NCBI RefSeq assembly: GCF_902635505.1 | Contig: NC_045431.1 | Span: forward strand, 7,657,001 to 7,721,000 | From: Sarcophilus harrisii | Taxonomy: Eukaryota > Chordata > Mammalia > Dasyuromorphia > Dasyuridae | DNA: 64,000 nt | Direction: 5' to 3' | Part shown: piece after piece, positions 1 to 11,649 of the stretch | How the letters are laid out: the number at the start of each line of letters is the position of its first letter | Position numbering within the stretch: position 1 is the first letter of the stretch | Translations under genes and position numbers: made by a program | Notes under the pieces: model-generated | The model's database searches: none | What the model was told of the DNA's origin: nothing | Seen by the model: only the letters and a program-made list of their open reading frames with translations

Positions 1-625
1 GAGTCGTCATGCTCCCCCAGAGACCAAACATTCACCCCACTTAGTTACACATGCACAACCAGTTTACATGAACGAGTTTGCTCTCCATGGGCATGGAGTA
101 AAACGGGGTAAAAGCCCATTTCCTTGGAGTAAAAGCAGATACTTTTGTCTAGTTCTAGTCTTCCATGTGAACACTGGGATTGGGGAGGGGGAGCTTGCTT
201 CTGCCCTAGGTGACTGAGGGGCTTGGACAGCACATCGATGAAGAGCCTTTGGAGAAAATGATTGCTTAATCTGAAGAGAAGATGGCTCATATGTCTCCAT
301 GGGAGATGGAAAAGAGGTGGCTTTCTGTGGCTATCCCTATGAGGGCACCTTCCTTTCTGACTGTAGTTGAGGCAGAACTAATTGTGACTGCTTATCCCGA
401 GCCAGATACACTGTGCAGAGACCCTTATCTAGAATAATTTCTTCTCCAGATCTTTCATACTATGCTCTTTAAAAAGTGATAAAGGCTTTATTCCTCAAAG
501 GGATAAAAGGTAACTTATTCTGGAGAATAATATAAATCAACTCATGCTACATCTGTGAAGGATTAACAAATATAGTCTTTACTGAGGTCAATCAATAAGA
601 TTAATAATATTTATTAATTTATATG
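1..625. other. Single-copy-looking sequence, nothing recognised
   Basis: I see no gene, repeat family or RNA in this stretch. The two overlapping short minus-strand frames near 45-300 are ordinary chance frames with no recognisable domain. Confidence 0.5.
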
Positions 626-627
626 CT

Positions 628-737
628 AGGTAGCTGGGTGACAGTGGATAGAGAGTAGAGAGAGTTGGAGAAAGAAATGGCAAAGACAGGTCAGTATCTT
701 TGCTAAGAAAACCCAAATGGCATCATGAAGTATTGGA
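628..737 (+). mobile_element. RTE-tailed tRNA-derived SINE, internally deleted
   Basis: A short tRNA-like head (ggtagctgggtgacagtgg) runs straight into the RTE-type tail (gagaaagaaatggcaaa, then ctttgctaagaaaaccc and a decayed form of the agtcggacatgactgaa motif). The middle of the usual ~220-bp element is missing. Marsupial SINEs of this build are thought to use RTE (BovB-like) LINE machinery because they share its 3' end. Confidence 0.75.
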
Positions 738-1815
738 CATCAATAGACAACAGTCACAAAGTGCCAGGTACTGGGGATAAAAGTACAGAGTGTGAAATGA
801 TCCCTATTCATGATGAGTTTACATTCAATTGAGGAGGGTATGTACATAGAAAATACATGTAACACAAACAGGTCTGTATACATATATACAAGGTAGTTAA
901 CTAATGCTACTGTGAGAGGAATAAGGCTACCATCAGTTGATGAAGGGAGCAAATCAAGAAAAGCTTCACATGGAAGAAACTGAACTGTATCCTAAAGGGA
1001 AGGAAAGACTCCATGATATGGAAATAAGGAAGACGTATATGCCAGGGATGTGGGGACAACCAGTAGTAAGACTCAAACATACAAGTATTGTATTATAAAT
1101 GCAAAAAATGAGTCGTTTGGCTTAATTACAGGGTGTGAGAGGGAAGTAATGACCAATGAACCCCAAAATAGGCTGAGATCAAATTGATTAGGTCTTTAAA
1201 AGCAATGGAGAGGAATTTCTATTTTATTCTAAAGTCAGTAGGAAACCACCAAAGTAAGTGGAGTTAGAGGGGTCACATGGTCAGAATTAGTTCAAGAAAA
1301 ACTTATTTTGGTAGCAGTGTTAAAATGGATTACAGGCTATGAGGCTCAAAGTAGGGAAGCCAGGGAAAAGGTGCTGGAATCATGTAGGAGAGAAGTGACG
1401 AGCACCTGAACTAAAGTGGGAGCCGTCGGTCTGTTTAGGAACAGTAAGATAGGAGAAACATCGTGAAGGTAGAAATGACAAGATGCTTCAGCTGATGATT
1501 GTACACCATGAGGCAAGAGTGAGGAATCGGGATAGTGCCGAAATAAAACTGGAGACCCTAAAAAGATGGTGTTGCCTTTGATAGACATTGGAAAGTTTGG
1601 AGCAGGGGAGACGGTGGGAAAGATGACAAGTTCAGTTAGAAAGACAACGAATTTAAGATGTTTCTGTGATGATCTGTTTGAAATAAATATCCAATAGATA
1701 ATGAGAGAGGGTTGGAGCTCATGGGAGAAACTGGATCTGGGAGTCACCTGAATTGAGATGGGAACTGATGAAATGAGAGGGAGACATAGAATGGAGAAAG
1801 ACAAAGAAAGGAAAA
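738..1815 (-). mobile_element. L2 LINE fragment
   Basis: Read on the plus strand this matches the reverse complement of L2 over its RT C-terminal part and 3' region: motifs such as gatctgggagtcacctg, gacaagttcagtt and ggtcacatggtcaga occur in the L2 order. The 152-residue minus-strand open frame at 1346-1804 is a remnant of L2 ORF2, with the usual frame changes of an old copy. It is the longest L2 stretch in the left part of the window. Confidence 0.75.
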
Positions 1816-1866
1816 ATAGAAAAATAAAGTGAGAGAGAAAGAAACAGAGTTAAACAGAGATAGAAA

Positions 1867-1868
<2 letters not shown>

Positions 1869-1958
<90 letters not shown>

Positions 1959-2020
1959 GAACCAGAGAGAGACAGAGACAGACACAGACACAGACACAGA
2001 GAGAGATTGAGAGAGAAAGA
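1869..2020. repeat. Compound microsatellite (GT)n-(GA)n with purine-rich extension
   Basis: About 16 GT units (1869-1900) pass directly into about 27 GA units (1901-1954), then into imperfect gagacagacacagacaca sequence. The long open frames on both strands here (for example 66 residues on plus and 148 on minus) are produced by the dinucleotide repeat and are not genes. Confidence 0.97.
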
Positions 2021-2025
2021 TTGAT

Positions 2026-2575
2026 TTGAATCGGCTCACCATGTAGGCTTTTTGATTTATCTTCTCCCCTTCTGCCCAAGCTTTCATTCTTAGTTTAATA
2101 AAAAAAAAATCATATTGTGTTTCCTTTGGTTTGGGACTTAACAAATGAGTGCCGTTTCCTCCCAATTTTGACTCATGGTTTGTACAAGTCCCATTTTAAA
2201 AATTCCTCAGTATGTACATGTTCAAGTTTCTATAGTGAAAAGCAGATTTTCCTGTAACTTTACAAGAGAAGCAGTAACTATTTTCATTCAAATAATACTA
2301 ACCCACAAATGAAACATTTTAAAAATCAAAATTGAAAGAAAATTTCCTATCCATCCCTATTAAAACAATAGGAATGTTTATAATGTTTTTATTCTCCTGG
2401 CTTGGAGACAGCTCATATTCATGGAAGCAAACATCCTTAAGGAATGGGTATAGTTATTTAAAAAAAAGTACTTTGAATTGGACAACTGAGGGGTAACTTA
2501 ACTTTTCTTAACTATATTCAGGGTTTCATAATGGATATCCCATACTGCCTTTTTATATTTTTAAAATTACTTCTG
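2026..2575. other. AT-rich sequence, nothing recognised
   Basis: No repeat family, RNA or coding signal seen. Confidence 0.4.
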
Positions 2576-2830
2576 TGAAGATCTTATTGATTTTTATAAC
2601 CATTTATTTTTTAGAATTATTTTTTAAAAGAAAAATTTGCTTTGCCTCTCCCACTTGCCCTCTCTCCCACTGAGAAAGAAAGAGAAACAAAGGCCTTGTT
2701 TTTGAATATAGTCAAGAAAACAAATTTCTACATTGGAACAAATAAAATCTGCCTCAATTGGTATTTTGAATCGCTTACCTATCTATCCTTTAGGACACAT
2801 GGGTAGCAGGTTTCATTCAAACATTCAAAC
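2576..2830 (-). mobile_element. L1 3' UTR fragment
   Basis: Reads as the reverse complement of the widespread marsupial L1 3' UTR: an A/T-rich end, a cytosine-rich block (ctctcccacttgccctctc), the motif ccttgtttttgaatatagtcaag and the region around gggtagcaggtttcat. The ORF2 C-terminus that should adjoin it is not present. Confidence 0.75.
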
Positions 2831-2879
2831 AATGTTGAAAGTATTAGAGCTCTGAAGAGTGTAGTGACTAGCTTACACA

Positions 2880-2965
2880 TCCAGAAGATGACCTGATAAA
2901 TCAGTCAGCCAACTAAAATTTGCTAAGTACCTATTATGTACTAGACACTGATCTTTTGTACTTCT
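2880..2965 (-). mobile_element. Short L2 fragment
   Basis: The string ttgctaagtacctattatg followed by tactagacactg is the reverse complement of the L2 3' end (cactg..ctaggtgcc..ataaatg type). It interrupts or sits between two L1 pieces of the same orientation. Confidence 0.55.
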
Positions 2966-2989
2966 CATTCAGTCATGAACTATCTTCCT

Positions 2990-4030
2990 ATTTATATATC
3001 TGGTAGGCAATTTCTAAGTTCTCTAATTTATGTATAATGCTGCCCTTTTTGTTTTTTGGTCTAAGTCATGCACCCATCCAGAACTTAACTTGCTGTATAG
3101 TCTGAAATGTTCATCTCAAACTAGTTTTTGCCATATTGCTTTTCCAGTTTTCTTAAAGGTTTTAGTAAAATAATGAGTTCTTGCCCCGGTATATAGAATC
3201 TTTGGCTTTATCCGAAACAATGCTACTGTACTTATTTGCTTCTATATATTATGGAATGACTCTATTCCACTGATTAGGTTCTTTATATCTTAACCATTAA
3301 AAATCATTTTGTTGATTACTATTTTGTATTATAATGTCAGATCTGAAACTGCTATACTCTATTCCTTCCAGTTTTCCCCCTATTATTTTCCTTGACATAC
3401 TGATCTTTTGTTCTTCCAGTTGAATTATGCTGTTTTTTTCTGGTTCTATTCAGTAATATTTTGACAAATTGATTGTTATGACACTGAATCAGTAAATTAA
3501 TTTAGATAGTTTTGTCATTTTTAATATATTGACTTGACCTACCCATGCACAAATAATATTTCTCTAGTTATTGGTTTTAAGTTATTTATTTCTAATTTAT
3601 ATGTAACATATTGTTATATCACAATGTATAGTGTTTTAGAATTATTGTATTATTATATATTATAATTATAAAATAATTTATATTTTTAAATTTATAAATT
3701 ATCTTTATATTATGTTTTATATAAAGCAAGTTTTATAGTCATGCCTAAAATGACTTAGAAGGTAAGACTCCCAAATATTTTATACTTTTTGAATTTACTT
3801 TAAATTGAATTTCTCTTTATACCTCTGCTGGATTTTTGGAAATCTATAGACTGGATGTATACAAGCTGATGATTTATGTGAATTTATTTCACATACTGAA
3901 ACTTTGCTGAAGTTGTCAGTTGTTTCAATAAGTATTTCAGGTGACTGTAAGATTTTTTAAGTAAACTGACACATCATCTGAAAAAAGTGATATTCTGTGC
4001 CTATGCATATCCCTTTAATTTTTATCTCAA
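2990..4030 (-). mobile_element. L1 ORF2 internal fragment
   Basis: Matches the reverse complement of the middle of L1 ORF2 (between the reverse transcriptase and the C-terminus): landmarks include the run around aactttgctgaagttgtcag and the following cacatcatctgaaaaaagtg, the same order seen in all mammalian L1s. Old and frame-broken. An AT-rich patch at 3590-3730 lies inside it. Confidence 0.75.
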
Positions 4031-4031
4031 A

Positions 4032-4139
4032 AACTTAGATTTTACTTTTACAGCTTAAACAACACATAATATGCCTCACAAACAGAAGTCACCTATTATA
4101 TTCTCATAAGCTCTCACATCTACCCTCAGATACATACAA
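4032..4139 (+). repeat. Left arm of a ~105-bp inverted repeat pair
   Basis: From agattttacttttacagc to about tacatac, this segment is matched in reverse complement by 5233-5336 with roughly 11 differences in 105 positions (about 89 percent by hand count). I do not recognise the sequence as a named repeat. Confidence 0.85.
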
Positions 4140-4830
4140 TCTATCTCAAAAGAAAGATTTCCCCAGGATTGGACAAATTCAATAAAATTATTAAGTTACT
4201 AAGGGTTTTGAGGCAAAAAATCTCTCTGCCTGTATCTTCTGTTTATCGTGTCTTTTCTTTCTTCCACAACAACATAACATTAGTTTGATCCCTTTTCTAC
4301 TTGAGGACCCTTTGGATTTTTTAAAACACTGATCATGTTTCCTGTTAAAAAAAACTACTTCTTCCATCAGGTCCCATATGAATGGGGTTGGTTCCTCTGA
4401 GCATAATATGACTGGCTTATTAATGTTCTTAAAATGTATTACTTCAACCAAAAACAATAATTCAGCTATAGTTTTGCCAACTCAGTTCTTTTATCTCAGT
4501 TATGACAATTGTCTTGATTTGGGGTCTCCAAATCTTCACATTTGTTTAGATAATCTTATGTGTAAAGCGGTGTATTAATTGCTATGAGGGATCCAAAAAT
4601 AAGATAGTTGCCACTTTCCAACAACAACAACAACAACAAAAAGCTTACGATATAGATGAGTAAAAACAAAACAGTAGCTTTACTTGCTGAGGTCAGTAAA
4701 CATCAGTGACAGAAATTTTAGAACAGAGACAGAAGCACAATGACAAAATGATGAGGAAAAAGATAGAGAATAGGCTGATCCAGAGTGATCCAGTGTCTTT
4801 GTCAGGAAAATGTTATGATACTCAACAAGA
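4140..4830. other. AT-rich sequence between inverted arms
   Basis: Mostly unrecognised. A short (CAA)n tract lies at 4619-4640, and 4560-4720 faintly resembles L2 on the minus strand. No gene seen. Confidence 0.4.
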
Positions 4831-4831
4831 C

Positions 4832-5005
4832 TTTTTTCTTGTTTGTTTGTTTCCCTTAATTTTTTTTTTCTTTTAAAAAATTTTTATTTAAAAAAAAGAA
4901 AAAAAATTATTAAGGCTTTTTGTTTTCAAAACATATGCATGGATAATTTTCACCATTCACCCTTATATAATCTTATGTTCCAAATTTTTCCCTCCCTTCC
5001 CCCCA
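4832..5005 (-). mobile_element. 5'-truncated L1 3' end with target-site duplication
   Basis: A 174-bp L1 tail in reverse: T-rich end at 4832-4910 (the element's poly(A)), then motifs acatatgcatggataattttc and ttccaaatttttccctcc. It is flanked by actcaacaagac (4820-4831) and actcagcaagac (5006-5017), a 12-bp duplication with one difference. Confidence 0.8.
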
Positions 5006-5017
5006 ACTCAGCAAGAC

Positions 5018-5232
5018 CATTAAGCAGGCTTTATGGAACAGGGGAACAAAATGGTTTGGCCAAAACAGTGGGCAGTTCCAGGCATTCTTGATAGAGGGAA
5101 CATTCCAAGCAGGGGTGGGGAGGAAAGGAAAGATTAAGGAGCAGGAACCAGGACCAACTTGATAGAAGTTTTGACATTTTCATAAGATCTGAGAATATAT
5201 TTGAGAATTTGGGAGCAGAATGGAATTTGAGT
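5018..5232. other. Unclassified, weakly L2-like
   Basis: Contains a faint L2-like string (agagggaacattccaagcag) but the match is too short for a firm call. Confidence 0.3.
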
Positions 5233-5336
5233 AGTATGTATGTGAGGGTGATATGAGAGCTTATGAGACTATAATAAGTGACCTCTGTTTATGAGGCGCA
5301 TTATATGTTGTTTAAGCTGTAAAAGTAAAATCTGAG
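5233..5336 (-). repeat. Right arm of the ~105-bp inverted repeat pair
   Basis: Reverse-complement partner of 4032-4139, separated by about 1.1 kb. The shared core is gctgtaaaagtaaaatct on this strand. Confidence 0.85.
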
Positions 5337-6300
5337 TCATTCTTGTTTTTCATAATTCTTTGCAAATGCAATCAAAGAGTAATGAACAATTACTGGGGTG
5401 CATCCAATCCAAATAAATAAATAAACAGTTCTTCCAAGCATTACCTTATAGTTAAAACAGATCTCACATGTTAAGGAAAATTTTTAAGTTTATATTCTGT
5501 TTTCTCCTTTTCCAACCTAATCCTCCCATTCCCCCTTGAAAGCCGAATGTTCACTCAGCTGAAACACTCATTCACACTTTATAAAAATATTTACTTGGGT
5601 TCTGAATGACTCATTCCTCCCTTGTGGGCTAAGATCTCCTAGGCTGTTGATGGGGGATGAGTTTGTTTTCTTCTGAATCACAGATAGCCTTGTAGAGACT
5701 ATAGAATCAGGTACAGAAGGTGAAGGGTTAGAAGTAAGATAGAAAGGGAGAGTGGAAAGTTGGGGAGTTAAAAGAGAAAAAAAAAAAAAAAACCTTTTCT
5801 TACAAACAAGAAAAAAACAACAACTTGATTTCTAAAAATTTTATATTGGAATAAGGGAGTGGAGGGAAGAAACATCCTTTTAGCAACCTAATTTTTTCCC
5901 CTTTAAATACAGTATTTTGATTTTAAAAGATTAAGCTCCCCTCTTGTTGGCCCTGGATGATTAAAGTCTCTTGTTAGATACAGAGGAAGGAAAAACTTGA
6001 TCCCTTATCGACAAATAAGATTTTATGTCTAAGAGGAAAGATTTAGAAAGGATGTCCTTCAAGAAGTTGATCAGCTAAATATGTATTTGCTCAGAACATT
6101 TTTGCAGCAGAGTTCAAATTCTTAAATCCTGAAGTCCAAACCTTCCTGGCTCATACACAACTTTTGGGAAAGGGTGGGAAAATTTGTTTCTTCTATATTC
6201 TTACTCAGAATTCTGAATTGAATTTATAATGATTATGCTTTTCACTGAAGGATAAAAACCTTTCCTATAAAGCATATAAAATGACTATTTAAATAATATC
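5337..6300. other. Single-copy-looking AT-rich sequence
   Basis: Nothing recognised apart from a poly(A) run near 5779-5798. Confidence 0.4.
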
Positions 6301-6302
6301 AC

Positions 6303-6530
6303 AAAAGCATAGGGACTACCCTGGTCTTTCCCTGGGATAGGGACTTCCCTAATGAGGAAATTCTCTCTACTGAAGCAGGTCAGTGCTATTTATGGTCTTA
6401 GAAAGTTACCTAAAACATGAAAATTCCCTTGTCTAGAGTCACATAATCTTTGTGTCAGATTCAGGAGTTAAACTCAGAGCTTTCTGGTTTGAAGACTGGC
6501 TTTCTAATCACCATTAGGGATTCTTATTTA
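6303..6530 (-). mobile_element. Marsupial CORE-SINE (Mar1/WSINE-like)
   Basis: In reverse complement it shows the typical elements: tRNA-related head near 6510, the gtgactctagacaagggaa region corresponding to the CORE, then tataaat..gcagag..gctgacc and the gtccctat..cagggaaagacc end. The subfamily is not certain. Confidence 0.75.
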
Positions 6531-6800
6531 TCAACAAACATTTTTGAATAATAATAGATTTTTATTTTTCAAAATACTCGCAAAGATAGTTTTCAGCATT
6601 CACCCTTGCAAAACCTCAACCAATATTTAAAAAAAAATTTACTGTATGAAGAGCTTTCTGCTAGGTACTACGGGAGATACATACATTCATTAGGAGGAAG
6701 AAGATAGAAGCATAAATAAATGTTATATAGAATGTTAAATCATAGATTAATGAGAGAGGAATAAAAACAGTACTTTAATACTAAAAAGAGAGCTAATATT
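6530..6800 (-). mobile_element. L2 fragment carrying an L1 stub
   Basis: L2 minus-strand 3' end (tatcaacaaacattttt, then ctttctgctaggtactacgg). It is interrupted at about 6547-6620 by a ~70-bp L1 tail (gcaaagatagttttcagcat, then cacccttgcaaaacctcaac). Imperfect copies of tcaacaaacattt and tcaaccaatattt flank the stub. Confidence 0.6.
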
Positions 6801-6954
6801 ATTTACTTTGAAATCCAGGTCTTAGAAAGAAAGGTCCAAGATGGTAGTCATACTAAGTGCATATTCATTGTTTGAAAACTACTTTCCTAAGTCCAAGATG
6901 CTCCATTGCCATGCCAAGAGCTGTTAGCGTATACTTGTGCTCATTCCAGTTATA

Positions 6955-8358
6955 TTTTCTTTTAAAATATGTTTTATTTCATTCAATATTTTTCAATTAC
7001 ATGTAAACATATAGCATTCTTTTAAAAAATATTTGAGTTTCAAATCTTTTTCTTCCTACTTGTCACTCCCTACAGCTCAAAAAGACAAGCAAATTGATGC
7101 AATTCATGTGAAGTCATGCAAAACATTTCCACATTAGCAAAGAGAACACAGACAAACAAACAAAAAACTTAGGGAAAATAAAGGAAGTAAAAAAGCATAC
7201 TGCAATTTGCATTCAGAGCTCATCATCTTTCTCTGAAGATTGATAGCATTTTTCTTCATGGGCTCTGTTTTGATGAGAGTAGCCAAGTCTTATCCAGTTT
7301 GTCAGCCTTGCAAAAATGGTGTCACTGTGTATGATGATCTCTTGGTTCTGCCCATTTTATTTTAGATCAGTTCATCTGAGTCTTCCCTGGTTTTTCTGAA
7401 ACCCTCCTGCTTGTCATTATAGGAAAACAGTGTCCTTATCACAGTCATATCCACAGCTTGTTCAGCCATTCCCCAAATGATGGGTATCCTATCAATGTCC
7501 AATTCTTTGTTACCATTCAAAGACTTGCTATAAATATTTTTGTTCAAACAGGTTCTTTTCTTTTTTTCTTTGACATCGTTGAGATAGATCTTGTAGTAGA
7601 ATTACTGGTTCAGAATTTGTAGATCTTGTATACCCCTTTGAGCATTTAAGTTGTTCTCCAGATAATTGGACTAGTTTACTACTCTACCAACAGTGCATTC
7701 GTGTCTTAATTTTTCTGCATTCCTTTGAGCACTTATAGTTTTTTTTCTGTCAGGTTAGCCAATCTGATAGGTGAGAGGTGGTATCTTAGAGTTGTTTTCA
7801 TTTGTATTTCTGTCTTCTATAATGATTTAGAGCATTTTTAATGTGACTATTGATAGCTTTGATTTCTCCTTTTGAAAACTGCCTTGTTCATATTCTTTGA
7901 TCATTTATCAACTGGGGAATAACTCCTGTTTTTATACATTAGGCTCAGTTTGCTAAGAACTTTAGAAATGAAGCCTTTATTAAAGAAACTTACTAAAAAA
8001 TCCTCCTCCCCCCAGAGTAATAGCACAGAGATCCTCTATAACTTTGCTGACCTGTTGCCAGATTCATTTACCATCTTTGGCTTGAGAATGTCTGAAGCTG
8101 CTGCATCTTCCTTCATTACAAACTAGTCACACCACTGGCATTACACCCACATGGGCTCTAGATCAGCTTCCATCCCCGTTCCCCAGATCTTTCCGATCTC
8201 TTTTTTCTTGGGCTGGAAAAATGTTTCAATCTGACCTTGGATTGGCTCTGGCATTTCACTATTCGATCTGAGGCATTATTTTAAAGTTGCTTAGAGGGGA
8301 ATGTTGGGAAAGCTTGGCCGAGTGTTTTCTCCACTCCACCATCTTGGCTCTGATCTCA
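6955..8358 (-). mobile_element. L1 with intact ends but most of its interior missing
   Basis: 6955 to about 8000 is L1 3' UTR plus the ORF2 C-terminus; the minus frame at 7362-7547 reads PIIWGMAEQAVDMTVIRTLF, close to the marsupial L1 C-terminal region. From about 8000 the sequence changes abruptly to GC-richer L1 5' UTR sequence ending in ccaccatcttggctctg, the reverse complement of the cagagccaagatggtgg start that L1s share. ORF1 and nearly all of ORF2 are absent, leaving ~1.4 kb instead of ~6-7 kb. Confidence 0.7.
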
Positions 8359-8359
8359 G

Positions 8360-9075
8360 AAGTATATACATATATACAAGTCAGACTCACTATAGTCTTA
8401 ACCTCATGGCTTCTGCCCATTAATTTCTGTTCAGTGGACCAGGATAAAGTAACACCTTGCCTTGAGCTGGTACTCTAGCGTTGCCTTGGTCTTGCTGACA
8501 TGTTTTTATCTATAGGGCCATCAATCTCCTTCCAAGGGAAGTAAGACAAGATTTTACACAACACTATGGAAGGTGGTTTGACTTGAGTGTTTAAATTTAT
8601 CTAAAGGGAGCCTATGTTTATCATGAACATATAAAGCTGTGTTTTTCTCAAACTAAGAAAACATGGGTGAGAAATATAAATTCTTCCCCCAGATCCTATT
8701 TGGAGGTTTTCTCCAAAGCATCTGCAACAAAGAGCACGCCTATATTCTGTTTTTTATCAGCTACACAGAAGGGGTATAGGCAACATTACACAGAGATGTA
8801 TTGTGAGTTGAGGGCTGGATTTGATTCTCTAGGGGATGAAATAAGAAGATGAAAAATGATCAGAGGAGAAATAAGAAAGAAAAACTATTTCATCCACAGT
8901 ACATTCTTCTGATTTAGAAAAATGGCAAGGGAGTAGTTTATAGATTACTAGGTATAGATGAAATCCCTGCCAGATTATTTAGTCCAATGTATGCCATTGC
9001 TTAACTTTAAAATGTCACTTTTTTTTTTGTTTTTTGCACAGACCTTTCCAATTTATACCATGCTATTAAATGATT
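8360..9075. other. Single-copy-looking sequence, nothing recognised
   Basis: No repeat family or gene identified. Confidence 0.4.
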
Positions 9076-9079
9076 GGCA

Positions 9080-9290
9080 AGAGGTAATGATGTAGTACTT
9101 AGAAAGTCAGAAAGTAATGGATTCAAATCCTACTTCTGTCACCCACTGGATCTGTGACCCTGTACAGGCCACGGTCTCTCAAGTTTTTATAAATTGCAGA
9201 GAAGGCACTGACTTTCATTATTAAGAGAATTTTGTCACCCAGGAATCCCAATACCACTGGAATCAATCATAGGCCCAATAACTATTTCCA
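9080..9290 (+). mobile_element. Marsupial CORE-SINE (Mar1/WSINE-like)
   Basis: Same family as 6303-6530 in the opposite orientation: tRNA-like head, ggattcaaatcctacttctg B-box-like string, gatctgtgaccctgtacagg, then tataaattgcagagaagg and a decayed aatcccaataccactgg end. Confidence 0.75.
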
Positions 9291-9299
9291 TCATGTTCA

Positions 9300-9472
9300 A
9301 CAATGCTATGGGTTCAGTCAGACTATTATTATCAATCTCATTTTACAGATGTGGCAAATGAGGCTTAAAAAGGTTAGGTGAATTGTCAAAATCACCCAGC
9401 TAATAATTAGGGCAAAAACTCAAATCCAAATATTGAAAGTCTTTATCCAACCCTATTTTCACTACATTTTGT
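9300..9472 (-). mobile_element. MIR SINE
   Basis: Reverse MIR: ctcattttacagatgtggc, then aggttaggtgaattg (gacttgccc equivalent) and a weak actcaaatccaaat tRNA B-box remnant. Confidence 0.75.
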
Positions 9473-9479
9473 TGTCCCA

Positions 9480-10015
9480 CGAAATGTCCAACATCTATTG
9501 GAGGATTTGGCTCCATTGTTCAATGTGTAAAAAAGGGACTAGCCGAAAAATAATCAAATACCCAACTGAAAAGCCAGTATATCTTGTGTTTTTGTAATCT
9601 ATCTGCATTTGGTTACTTTTGTATATACATATTTCACAAATAGAAGTAGAGGTGATGAAGAATGATTATACCTTTTAAATCTTGAATTTAATTTGTATTA
9701 ATGTTGGACATTAGATGATCAATTTTATTCATCACTGGATTAAATATTACCTGTAATAAATATATACCCAGTTGATTCTTCTCTTTCCATCTTGATTACC
9801 ATCATCAAAATTTGCCCTCAAAAATTTCCAGAGGAAAGTGTAGAAAATCTTATGAAATGGGTCATTAAAGATAATGATCTTAGTTAAGATTTATAAAGTG
9901 TTTTGAGGTTTGTAGTGTACTTTATAAACTTTTTTTACTTTAAATCTTTTTCAAATGCTCAAATACTTAAAAGTCCTCTTGACAAACTGTGACCTAGTCA
10001 TTTTTTCGATAAAAG
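9480..10015. other. Mostly unrecognised; short MIR3-like piece at 9875-9940
   Basis: The string aaagtgttttgaggtttg followed by actttataaac fits the 3' part of a MIR3-type element. The rest is AT-rich with no recognised feature. Confidence 0.4.
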
Positions 10016-10019
10016 TACC

Positions 10020-11105
10020 CAAATCTGAACAATTTAACTCCAGCCTAATATTTTAGATGATTTCTTTAATCTCTGCCAAAGACCCGACTTCCACATGGGA
10101 GACAATTGTTCATCTTTGAACCCTTTGCTACTTTCTTCTTCCAACACTGATATCTTGCCCATCTTTGCTCCTTACTCCCGGGCTGCTGAATGCTAGAAGA
10201 CAAAGTAGCAAAATAAAGCTGACCAGCTCCAGATCCACTAAAACTTGCTATCTAACCTCAGCTGGGGTCTTCCTATTCCCTGGTAATCATTGGGTTTTCT
10301 TTGATTGACTGTCACACTTCTCAAAGTTACTCTTACAATTTTTGTTCCAGTCCATCAACACCAGATCCAGCAACTTTTCTGTCTTCTCCCAGCAGGCACT
10401 TCTATCTCACATGTACCTGAGAGAGATGATCCATTTTAGTTCCCCAAAGTCTCCAACTTCAGTCCTCAAATCTTTGCTTCAGTCTCTGAGGAAGAGATTG
10501 GTCTCCCATCTTGTCAAGGCAAGATCCCTTTTCCTGAACTCCTGATCTCCCATTCATTCTCTTCTTCAGGAATTTGTTCCATCAGTCATTTCCTCTGGCA
10601 TCTTCAATCTCTTCCTGTTTGATTCCTTCACGGCTCTCTGTAATCATGTCCAGGTGTCCCTTACTCTTCCAGAACAAAATAAAATCTTCATTTAACTCTG
10701 ACCTCCTCTCAAACTGCTGATCCTTTTTCTTTCCTCCTCCTTTTTTTTTGGGGGGGGGGAAGCTCTTGGCAAGAATCAGGAATTCTTTCCCTCTTCTTCC
10801 TTATCTCCCATTCTCTTTTCAACCCTTGTCATCTAACTTTTACTCTGCCACTTTGAAATGATACAATCAAAGGTACTAGGGATTTGCAACCGCTGAGTCC
10901 TATGTCCTCAATCATTCTCCTCTGGCCTTTCTGCAGCTTGCAACGCTCTACTTTTCTCCCTTCTCCTCTATTCTCTTCCTTTGACTTTTGTGATACTGAA
11001 GTCCCCTGCTCCTCCTCTAATTTGAATAACTTCTCCCCTGTCTCCTTTGCTGGGTCATTTGCCTTCATCACTTTATTCAGTCACTCTTATGACCTAAGCA
11101 AATGA
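10020..11105 (+). mobile_element. L2 LINE fragment
   Basis: Sense-strand L2 ORF2. In the last third the DNA reads gacttttgtgatactgaag, then tgtctcctttgctgggtca, which corresponds to the conserved L2 stretch encoding SYG..GTALSWFSSYLSDR..SVSFAGSSS. The pyrimidine bias is that of L2's plus strand. The copy is old and split by a T/G homopolymer junction near 10739-10759. Confidence 0.75.
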
Positions 11106-11276
11106 ACCAAATGCAATTAAAGTTAGCTTAAAAAGCTAGATTTTGTATTCTTTTTTTTTTTCAATTCCAAATTATTTTTCTTTCCCTCACCTAATAAGAA
11201 GGCAAAAATTAGATTTATTTTCAATAAATACCTTACATACAGGGATGCAGAGATTGAAATGATGGTACAATTACAT

Positions 11277-11600
<324 letters not shown>

Positions 11601-11649
11601 AACATCCCTCCCATCTCCTCCTCATTTCCACCTCGGAGGACTATTAGCA

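Noticed and set aside
1719-2165. 148-residue frame on the minus strand
   Set aside because: Made by the (GT)n-(GA)n microsatellite.
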